This document shows positions 52,870-63,398 of a DNA stretch of 64,000 bases, one piece after another. Both the position numbers and the translations under genes were made by a program. Under the pieces are notes generated by a model. It worked only from the letters and a program-made list of their open reading frames with translations. It ran no database searches and was not told the DNA's origin. Origin of the DNA: Diorhabda sublineata (Eukaryota; Arthropoda; Insecta; Coleoptera; Chrysomelidae); contig NC_079486.1 of the NCBI RefSeq assembly GCF_026230105.1, positions 1,674,001 to 1,738,000 on the forward strand. Direction: 5' to 3'. Position 1 is the first letter of the stretch. Every line of letters starts with the position of its first letter.

Positions 52870-55800
52870 ATAATTTTTTCTCAACAAAACTAATCAAAAA
52901 GTGGAAGAGAATTGTTAGTTGTCGAAACGGTGAAGGGAAGATGGAATTCGGTAGCTCATTTGGAAATGCCTTATGTGATTCCGACAATGCCACGTTTCGT
53001 AAAAAAAAGTCAAGTTTTCGATTCTCTGCCATTAATTGTGTCACCCCCATATTAATATAATATTCGGAAAGTGGGTTTCACTATGACTTGACGGAGAGGG
53101 AAAATCCAATAAGGCTCACTAATGACATTGTTTTTTCTCAACAAAACTAATCAAAAAGTGGGAGAGAATTGTTAATTGTCGAAACGGTGAAGGGAAGATG
53201 GAATTCGGTAGCTCATTTGGAAATGCCTTATGTGATTCCGACAATGCCACGTTTCGTAAAAAAAAGTCAAGTTTTCGATTCTCTGCCATTAAATGTGTCA
53301 CCCCCATAATAATATAATATTCGGAAAGTGGGTTTCACTATGACTTGACGGAGACGGGAAAATCCAAAAAGGCTCACTAATGACATAATTTTTTCTCAAC
53401 AAAACTAATCAAAAAGTGGAAGAGAATTGTTAGTTGTCGAAACGGTGAAGGGAATATGGAATTCGGTAGGTCATTTAGAAACACGTTATGTGAGTCTGAC
53501 AATGCCATGTTTCGTAGAAAAAAGTCAAGTATTCGATGCTCTGCCATTGAATGTGTTACCCTCATAATAATATCTTCGGAAAGCGTGTTTCACTGTGACT
53601 TGACGGAGAGGGGAAATCCATAAAGGCTCACTGATGAAACTGTTTTTTCTCAACAAAACTAATCAAAAATTGGGAGAGAATAGTTAATTGTCGAAACGGT
53701 GAAGAGAAGATGGAATTCGGTAGCTCATTTGGAAACGCCTCATGTGATTCCGACAATGCCAAGTTTCGTAAAAAAAAGTCAAGTCTTCGATGCTCTGCCA
53801 TTGAATGTGTTACCCTCATAGTAATATCTTCGGAAAGCGTGTTTCACTATGACTTGACGGAGAGGGGAAATCCATAAAGGCTCACTAATGACATTGTTTT
53901 TTCTCAACAAAACTAATCAAAAAGTGGGAGAGAATTGTTAATTGTCGAAACGGTGAAGGGAAGATGGGATTCGGTAGCTCATTTGGAAATGCCTTATGTG
54001 ATTCCGACAATGCCACGTTTCGTAAAAAAAAGTCAAGTTTTCGATTCTCTGCCATTAAATGTGTCACCCCCATAATAATATAATATTCGGAAAGTGTGTT
54101 TCACTATGACTTGAGGGAGACGGGAAAATCCAAAAAGGCTCACTAATGACATTGTTTTTTCTCAACAAAACTAATCAAAAGGTGGAAGAGAATTGTTAGT
54201 TGTCGAAACGGTGAAGGGAAGATGGAATTCGGTAGCTCATTTGGAAATGCCTTATGTGATTCCGACAATGCCACGTTTCGTAAAAAAAAGTCAAGTTTTC
54301 GATTCTCCGCCAATAAAAGTAACACCCCCATAATAATATAATATTCGGAAAATGAGTTTCACTATGACCTGACGGAGAGGGGAAAGTCCAAAAAGGCTCA
54401 CTAATGACATAATTTTTTCTCAACAAAACTAATCAAAAAGTGGAAGAGAATTGTTATTTGTCGAAACGGTGAAGGGAAGATGGAATTCGGTAGCTCATTT
54501 GGAAATGCCTTATGTGATTCCGACAATGCCACGTTTCGTAAAAAAAAGTCAAGTTTTCGATTCTCTGCCATTGAATGTGTCACCATCATAATAATATAAT
54601 ATTCGGAAAGTGTGTTGCACTATGACTTGACGGAGAGGGGAAATCCATAAAGGCTCACTAATGACCTTGTTTTTTCTCAACAAAACTAATCAAAAAGTGG
54701 GAGAGAATTGTTAATTGTCGAAACAGTGAAGGGAAGATGGAATTCGGTAGCTCATTTGGAAATGCCTTATGTGATTCCGACAATGCCACGTTTCGTAAAA
54801 AAAAGTCAAGTTTTCGATTCTCTGCCATTAAATGTGTCACCCCCATAATAATATAATATTCGGAAAGTGTGTTTCACTATGACTTGACGGAGACGGGAAA
54901 ATCCAAAAAGGCTCACTAATGACATTGTTTTTTCTCAACAAAACTAATCAAAAAGTGGGAGAGAATTGTTAGTTGTCGAAACGGTGAAGGGAAGATGGAA
55001 TTCGGTAGCTCATTTGGAAATGCCTTATGTGATTCCGACAATGCCACGTTTCGTAAAAAAAAGTCAAGTTTTCGATTCTCTGCCAATAAAACTAACACCC
55101 CCATAATAATATAATATTCGGAAAATGAGTTTCACTATGACCTGACGGAGAGGGGAAAGTCCAAAAAGGCTCACTAATGACATAATTTTTTCTCAACAAA
55201 ACTAATCAAAAAGTGGAAGAGAATTGTTAGTTGTCGAAACGGTGAAGTGAAGATGGAATTCGGTAGCTCATTTGGAAATGCCTTATGTGATTCCGACAAT
55301 GCCACGTTTCGTAAAAAAAAGTCAAGTTTTCGATTCTCTGCCATTGAATGTGTCACTATCATAATAATATAATATTCGGAAAGTGTGTTGCACTATGACT
55401 TGACGGAGAGGGGGAATCCATAAAGGCTCACTAATGACATTGTTTTTTCTCAACAAAACTAATCAAAAAGTGGGAGAGAATTGTTAATTGTCGAAACAGT
55501 GAAGGGAAGATGGAATTCGGTAGCTCATTTGGAAATGCCTTATGTGATTCCGACAATGCCACGTTTCGTAAAAAAAAGTCAAGTTTTCGATTCTCTGCCA
55601 TTAAATGTGTCACCCCCATAATAATATAATATTCGGAAAGTGGGTTTCACTATGACTTGACGGAGAGGGAAAATCCAATAAGGCTCACTAATGACATTGT
55701 TTTTTCTCAACAAAACTAATCAAAAAGTGGAAGAGAATTGTTATTTGTCGAAACGGTGAAGGGAAGATGGAATTCGGTAGCTCATTTGGAAATGCCTTAT

Positions 55801-56982
55801 GTGATTCCGACAATGCCACGTTTCGTAAAAAAAAGTCAAGTTTTCGATTCTCTGCCATTGAATGTGTCACCATCATAATAATATAATATTCGGAAAGTGT
55901 GTTGCACTATGACTTGACGGAGAGGGGAAATCCATAAAGGCTCACTAATGACCTTGTTTTTTCTCAACAAAACTAATCAAAAAGTGGGAGAGAATTGTTA
56001 ATTGTCGAAACAGTGAAGGGAAGATGGAATTCGGTAGCTCATTTGGAAATGCCTTATGTGATTCCGACAATGCCACGTTTCGTAAAAAAAAGTCAAGTTT
56101 TCGATTCTCTGCCATTAAATGTGTCACCCCCATAATAATATAATATTCGGAAAGTGTGTTTCACTATGACTTGACGGAGACGGGAAAATCCAAAAAGGCT
56201 CACTAATGACATTGTTTTTTCTCAACAAAACTAATCAAAAAGTGGAAGAGAATTGTTAGTTGTCGAAACGGTGAAGGGAAGATGGAATTCGGTAGCTCAT
56301 TTGGAAATGCCTTATGTGATTCCGACAATGCCACGTTTCGTAAAAAAAAGTCAAGTTTTCGATTCTCTGCCAATAAAACTAACACCCCCATAATAATATA
56401 ATATTCGGAAAATGAGTTTCACTATGACCTGACGGAGAGGGGAAAGTCCAAAAAGGCTCACTAATGACATAATTTTTTCTCAACAAAACTAATCAAAAAG
56501 TGGAAGAGAATTGTTAGTTGTCGAAACGGTGAAGTGAAGATGGAATTCGGTAGCTCATTTGGAAATGCCTTATGTGATTCCGACAATGCCACGTTTCGTA
56601 AAAAAAAGTCAAGTTTTCGATTCTCTGCCATTGAATGTGTCACTATCATAATAATATAATATTCGGAAAGTGTGTTGCACTATGACTTGACGGAGAGGGG
56701 GAATCCATAAAGGCTCACTAATGACATTGTTTTTTCTCAACAAAACTAATCAAAAAGTGGGAGAGAATTGTTAATTGTCGAAACAGTGAAGGGAAGATGG
56801 AATTCGGTAGCTCATTTGGAAATGCCTTATGTGATTCCGACAATGCCACGTTTCGTAAAAAAAAGTCAAGTTTTCGATTCTCTGCCATTAAATGTGTCAC
56901 CCCCATAATAATATAATATTCGGAAAGTGGGTTTCACTATGACTTGACGGAGAGGGAAAATCCAATAAGGCTCACTAATGAC
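52870..56982 (+). repeat. Higher-order repeat, 16-mer (4113 bp), copy 1
   Basis: Variant order from 53,119 is G (plain), H, I, A, B, C, D, B', C', E, C, D, B', C', E, F, that is 16 monomers, and the order restarts at 57,232, exactly 4113 bp on. The rare F unit (CATTAATTGTG, CCATATTAATATAA) marks the joint near 53,030 and 57,145. Inside it the run C, D, B', C', E is itself duplicated with a 1287-bp period (54,413-55,687 and 55,700-56,974), so this is a nested higher-order repeat. Confidence 0.88.
54413..56974 (+). repeat. Nested 5-mer duplication (1287 bp period)
   Basis: The run C, D, B', C', E occupies 54,413-55,687 and again 55,700-56,974. Diagnostic changes CTAATGACCTTG (54,658 and 55,945), CAATAAAACTAACACC (about 55,084 and 56,371), GGTGAAGTGAAGATGG and CACTATCATAA all recur at 1287 bp. 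Confidence 0.88.
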
Positions 56983-59900
56983 ATTGTTTTTTCTCAACAA
57001 AACTAATCAAAAAGTGGAAGAGAATTGTTAGTTGTCGAAACGGTGAAGGGAAGATGGAATTCGGTAGCTCATTTGGAAATGCCTTATGTGATTCCGACAA
57101 TGCCACGTTTCGTAAAAAAAAGTCAAGTTTTCGATTCTCTGCCATTAATTGTGTCACCCCCATATTAATATAATATTCGGAAAGTGGGTTTCACTATGAC
57201 TTGACGGAGAGGGAAAATCCAATAAGGCTCACTAATGACATTGTTTTTTCTCAACAAAACTAATCAAAAAGTGGGAGAGAATTGTTAATTGTCGAAACGG
57301 TGAAGGGAAGATGGAATTCGGTAGCTCATTTGGAAATGCCTTATGTGATTCCGACAATGCCACGTTTCGTAAAAAAAAGTCAAGTTTTTGATTCTCTGCC
57401 ATTAAATGTGTCACCCCCATAATAATATAATATTCGGAAAGTGGGTTTCACTATGACTTGACGGAGACGGGAAAATCCAAAAAGGCTCACTAATGACATA
57501 ATTTTTTCTCAACAAAACTAATCAAAAAGTGGAAGAGAATTGTTAGTTGTCGAAACGGTGAAGGGAATATGGAATTCGGTAGGTCATTTAGAAACACGTT
57601 ATGTGAGTCTGACAATGCCATGTTTCGTAGAAAAAAGTCAAGTATTCGATGCTCTGCCATTGAATGTGTTACCCTCATAATAATATCTTCGGAAAGCGTG
57701 TTTCACTGTGACTTGACGGAGAGGGGAAATCCATAAAGGCTCACTAATGAAACTGTTTTTTCTCAACAAAACTAATCAAAAATTGGGAGAGAATAGTTAA
57801 TTGTCGAAACGGTGAAGAGAAGATGGAATTCGGTAGCTCATTTGGAAACGCCTCATGTGATTCCGACAATGCCAAGTTTCGTAAAAAAAAGTCAAGTCTC
57901 CGATGCTCTGCCATTGAATGTGTTACCCTCATAGTAATATCTTCGGAAAGCGTGTTTCACTATGACTTGACGGAGAGGGGAAATCCATAAAGGCTCACTA
58001 ATGACATTGTTTTTTCTCAACAAAACTAATCAAAAAGTGGGAGAGAATTGTTAATTGTCGAAACGGTGAAGGGAAGATGGGATTCGGTAGCTCATTTGGA
58101 AATGCCTTATGTGATTCCGACAATGCCACGTTTCGTAAAAAAAAGTCAAGTTTTCGATTCTCTGCCATTAAATGTGTCACCCCCATAATAATATAATATT
58201 CGGAAAGTGTGTTTCACTATGACTTGAGGGAGACGGGAAAATCCAAAAAGGCTCACTAATGACATTGTTTTTTCTCAACAAAACTAATCAAAAGGTGGAA
58301 GAGAATTGTTAGTTGTCGAAACGGTGAAGGGAAGATGGAATTCGGTAGCTCATTTGGAAATGCCTTATGTGATTCCGATAATGCCACGTTTCGTAAAAAA
58401 AAGTCAAGTTTTCGATTCTCCGCCAATAAAAGTAACACCCCCATAATAATATAATATTCGGAAAATGAGTTTCACTATGACCTGACGGAGAGGGGAAAGT
58501 CCAAAAAGGCTCACTAATGACATAATTTTTTCTCAACAAAACTAATCAAAAAGTGGAAGAGAATTGTTATTTGTCGAAACGGTGAAGGGAAGATGGAATT
58601 CGGTAGCTCATTTGGAAATGCCTTATGTGATTCCGACAATGCCACGTTTCGTAAAAAAAAGTCAAGTTTTCGATTCTCTGCCATTGAATGTGTCACCATC
58701 ATAATAATATAATATTCGGAAAGTGTGTTGCACTATGACTTGACGGAGAGGGGAAATCCATAAAGGCTCACTAATGACCTTGTTTTTTCTCAACAAAACT
58801 AATCAAAAAGTGGGAGAGAATTGTTAATTGTCGAAACAGTGAAGGGAAGATGGAATTCGGTAGCTCATTTGGAAATGCCTTATGTGATTCCGACAATGCC
58901 ACGTTTCGTAAAAAAAAGTCAAGTTTTCGATTCTCTGCCATTAAATGTGTCACCCCCATAATAATATAATATTCGGAAAGTGTGTTTCACTATGACTTGA
59001 CGGAGACGGGAAAATCCAAAAAGGCTCACTAATGACATTGTTTTTTCTCAACAAAACTAATCAAAAAGTGGAAGAGAATTGTTAGTTGTCGAAACGGTGA
59101 AGGGAAGATGGAATTCGGTAGCTCATTTGGAAATGCCTTATGTGATTCCGACAATGCCACGTTTCGTAAAAAAAAGTCAAGTTTTCGATTCTCTGCCAAT
59201 AAAACTAACACCCCCATAATAATATAATATTCGGAAAATGAGTTTCACTATGACCTGACGGAGAGGGGAAAGTCCAAAAAGGCTCACTAATGACATAATT
59301 TTTTCTCAACAAAACTAATCAAAAAGTGGAAGAGAATTGTTAGTTGTCGAAACGGTGAAGTGAAGATGGAATTCGGTAGCTCATTTGGAAATGCCTTATG
59401 TGATTCCGACAATGCCACGTTTCGTAAAAAAAAGTCAAGTTTTCGATTCTCTGCCATTGAATGTGTCACTATCATAATAATATAATATTCGGAAAGTGTG
59501 TTGCACTATGACTTGACGGAGAGGGGGAATCCATAAAGGCTCAATAATGACATTGTTTTTTCTCAACAAAACTAATCAAAAAGTGGGAGAGAATTGTTAA
59601 TTGTCGAAACAGTGAAGGGAAGATGGAATTCGGTAGCTCATTTGGAAATGCCTTATGTGATTCCGACAATGCCACGTTTCGTAAAAAAAAGTCAAGTTTT
59701 CGATTCTCTGCCATTAAATGTGTCACCCCCATAATAATATAATATTCGGAAAGTGGGTTTCACTATGACTTGACGGAGAGGGAAAATCCAATAAGGCTCA
59801 CTAATGACATTGTTTTTTCTCAACAAAACTAATCAAAAAGTGGAAGAGAATTGTTAGTTGTCGAAACGGTGAAGGGAAGATGGAATTCGGTAGCTCATTT

Positions 59901-60063
59901 GGAAATGCCTTATGTGATTCCGACAATGCCACGTTTCGTAAAAAAAAGTCAAGTTTTCGATTCTCTGCCATTGAATGTGTCACCATCATAATAATATAAT
60001 ATTCGGAAAGTGTGTTGCACTATGACTTGACGGAGAGGGGAAATCCATAAAGGCTCACTAATG
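56983..60063 (+). repeat. Higher-order repeat, 16-mer, partial copy 2
   Basis: Repeats the first twelve units of 52,870-56,982 (F joint, G, H, I, A, B, C, D, B', C', E, C) at 4113 bp. Near 60,063 the order breaks: an A unit follows C where the first copy has D. Single-base private changes include CAAGTTTTTGATTC near 57,384 and GATTCCGATAATGCC near 58,374. Confidence 0.88.
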
Positions 60064-61616
60064 ACATTGTTTTTTCTCAACAAAACTAATCAAAAAGTGG
60101 GAGAGAATTGTTAATTGTCGAAACGGTGAAGGGAAGATGGGATTCGGTAGCTCATTTGGAAATGCCTTATGTGATTCCGACAATGCCACGTTTCGTAAAA
60201 AAAAGTCAATTTTTCGATTCTCTGCCATTAAATGTGTCACCCCCATAATAATATAATATTCGGAAAGTGTGTTTCACTATGACTTGACGGAGACGGGAAA
60301 ATCCAAAAAGGCTCACTAATGACATTGTTTTTTAACAACAAAACTAATCAAAAAGTGGAAGAGAATTGTTAGTTGTCGTAACGGTGAAGGGAAGATGGAA
60401 TTCGGTAGCTCATTTGGAAATGCCTTATGTGATTCCGACAATGCCACGTTTCGTAAAAAAAAGTCAAGTTTTCGATTCTCTGCCAATAAAAGTAACACCC
60501 CCATAATAATATAATATTCGGAAAATGAGTTTCACTATGACCTGACGGAGAGGGGAAAGTCCAAAAAGGCTCACTAATGACATAATTTTTTCTCAACAAA
60601 ACTAATCAAAAAGTGGAAGAGAATTGTTAGTTGTCGAAACGGTGAAGGGAAGATGGAATTCGGTAGCTCATTTGGAAATGCCTTAAGTGATTCCGACAAT
60701 GCCACGTTTCGTAAAAAAAGTCAAGTTTTCGATTCTCCGCCAATAAAAGTAACACCCCCATAATAATATAATATTCGGAAAATGAGTTTCACTATGACCT
60801 GACGGAGAGGGGAAAGTCCAAAAAGGCTCACTAATGACATAATTTTTTCTCAACAAAACTAATCAAAAAGTGGAAGAGAATTGTTAGTTGTCGAAACGGT
60901 GAAGGGAAGATGGAATTCGGTAGCTCATTTGGAAATGCCTTATGTGATTCCGACAATGCCAGGTTTCGTAAAAAAAAGTCAAGTTTTCGATTCTCTGCCA
61001 TTGAATGTGTCACCATCATAATAATATAATATTCGGAAAGTGTGTTGCACTATGACTTGACGGAGAGGGGAAATCCATAAAGGCTCACTAATGACCTTGT
61101 TTTTTCTCAACAAAACTAATCAAAAAGTGGGAGAGAATTGTTAATTGTCGAAACAGTGAAGGGAAGATGGAATTCGGTAGCTCATTTGGAAATGCCTTAT
61201 GTGATTCCGACAATGCCACGTTTCGTAAAAAAAAGTCAAGTTTTCGATTCTCTGCCATTAAATGTGTCACCCCCATAATAATATAATATTCGGAAAGTGT
61301 GTTTCACTATGACTTGACGGAGACGGGAAAATCCAAAAAGGCTCACTAATGACATTGTTTTTTCTCAACAAAACTAATCAAAAAGTGGAAGAGAATTGTT
61401 AGTTGTCGAAACAGTGAAGGGAAGATGGAATTCGGTAGCTCATTTGGAAATGCCTTATGTGATTCCGACAATGCCACGTTTCGTAAAAAAAAGTCAAGTT
61501 TTCGATTCTCTGCCAATAAAAGTAACACCCCCATAATAATATAATATTCGGAAAATGAGTTTCACTATGACCTGACGGAGAGGGGAAAGTCCAAAAAGGC
61601 TCACTAATGACATAAT

Positions 61617-63160
61617 TTTTTCTCAACAAAACTAATCAAAAAGTGGAAGAGAATTGTTAGTTGTCGAAACGGTGAAGGGAAGATGGAATTCGGTAGCTCA
61701 TTTGGAAATGCCTTATGTGATTCCGACAATGCCACGTTTCGTAAAAAAAAGTCAAGTTTTCGATTCTCCGCCAATAAAAGTAACACCCCCATAATAATAT
61801 AATATTCGGAAAATGAGTTTCACTATGACCTGACGGAGAGGGGAAAGTCCAAAAAGGCTCACTAATGACATAATTTTTTCTCAACAAAACTAATCAAAAA
61901 GTGGAAGAGAATTGTTAGTTGTCGAAACGGTGAAGTGAAGATGGAATTCGGTAGCTCATTTGGAAATGCCTTATGTGATTCCGACAATGCCACGTTTCGT
62001 AAAAAAAAGTCAAGTTTTCGATTCTCTGCCATTGAATGTGTCACTATCATAATAATATAATATTCGGAAAGTGTGTTGCACTATGACTTGACGGAGAGGG
62101 GGAATCCATAAAGGCTCACTAATGACATTGTTTTTTCTCAACAAAACTAATCAAAAAGTGGGAGAGAATTGTTAATTGTCGAAACAGTGAAGGGAAGATG
62201 GAATTCGGTAGCTCATTTGGAAATGCCTTATGTGATTCCGACAATGCCAGGTTTCGTAAAAAAAAGTCAAGTTTTCGATTCTCTTCCATTAAATGTGTCA
62301 CCCCCATAATAATATAATATTCGGAAAGTGGGTTTCACTATGACTTGACGGAGAGGGAAAATCCAATAAGGCTCACTAATGACATTGTTTTTTCTCAACA
62401 AAACTAATCAAAAAGTGGAAGAGAATTGTTAGTTGTCGAAACGGTGAAGGGAAGATGGAATTCGGTAGCTCATTTGGAAATGCCTTATGTGATTCCGACA
62501 ATGCCACGTTTCGTAAAAAAAAGTCAAGTTTTCGATTCTCCGCCAATAAAAGTAACACCCCCATAATAATATAATATTCGGAAAATGAGTTTCACTATGA
62601 CCTGACGGAGAGGGGAAAGTCCAAAAAGGCTCACTAATGACATAATTTTTTCTCAACAAAACTAATCAAAAAGTGGAAGAGAATTGTTAGTTGTCGAAAC
62701 GGTGAAGTGAAGATGGAATTCGGTAGCTCATTTGGAAATGCCTTATGTGATTCCGACAATGCCACGTTTCGTAAAAAAAAGTCAAGTTTTCGATTCTCTG
62801 CCATTGAATGTGTCACTATCATAATAATATAATATTCGGAAAGTGTGTTGCACTATGACTTGACGGAGAGGGGGAATCCATAAAGGCTCACTAATGACAT
62901 TGTTTTTTCTCACCAAAACTAATCAAAAAGTGGGAGAGAATTGTTAATTGTCGAAACAGTGAAGGGAAGATGGAATTCGGTAGCTCATTTGGAAATGCCT
63001 TATGTGATTCCGACAATGCCACGTTTCGTAAAAAAAAGTCAAGTTTTCGATTCTCTGCCATTAAATGTGTCACCCCCATAATAATATAATATTCGGAAAG
63101 TGGGTTTCACTATGACTTGACGGAGAGGGAAAATCCAATAAGGCTCACTAATGACATTGT
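61617..63160 (+). repeat. 3-mer tandem duplication (772 bp): B, C', E
   Basis: 61,617-62,388 and 62,389-63,160 share the order B (with the extra change GATTCTCCGCCAATAAAAG), C' and E at a constant 772-bp offset. The first is preceded by another B unit at 61,346, so single-unit copying also occurred next to it. The two E units differ (GCCAGGTTTCG near 62,246 against GCCACGTTTCG). Confidence 0.88.
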
Positions 63161-63398
63161 TTTTTCTCAACAAAACTAATCAAAAAGTGGGAGAGAATTG
63201 TTAATTGTCGAAACGGTGAAGGGAAGATGGAATTCGGTAGCTCATTTGGAAATGCCTTATGTGATTCCGACAATGCCACGTTTCGTAAAAAAAAGTCAAG
63301 TTTTCGATTCTCTGCCATTAAATGTGTCACCCCCATAATAATATAATATTCGGAAAGTGGGTTTCACTATGACTTGACGGAGAGGGGAAATCCATAAA
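63142..63398 (+). repeat. Representative monomer (right-hand, homogenised form), 257 bp
   Basis: One complete unit taken from GGCTCACTAATGAC to the base before the next GGCTCACTAATGAC; it is exactly 257 bp. Hand count gives about 97 G+C (38%). It contains a T6 tract near position 19, A5 near 42, the EcoRI site GAATTC at 63230-63235 (position 89), an A8 tract after TTTCGT, a C5 run in GTCACCCCC, and the AT-rich TAATAATATAATATTC. It holds nine CpG dinucleotides. It carries the type 2b signature GCTCATTTGGAAATGCCTTA instead of the type 1 GTCATTTAGAAACACGTTA that dominates the left of the window. Confidence 0.95.
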
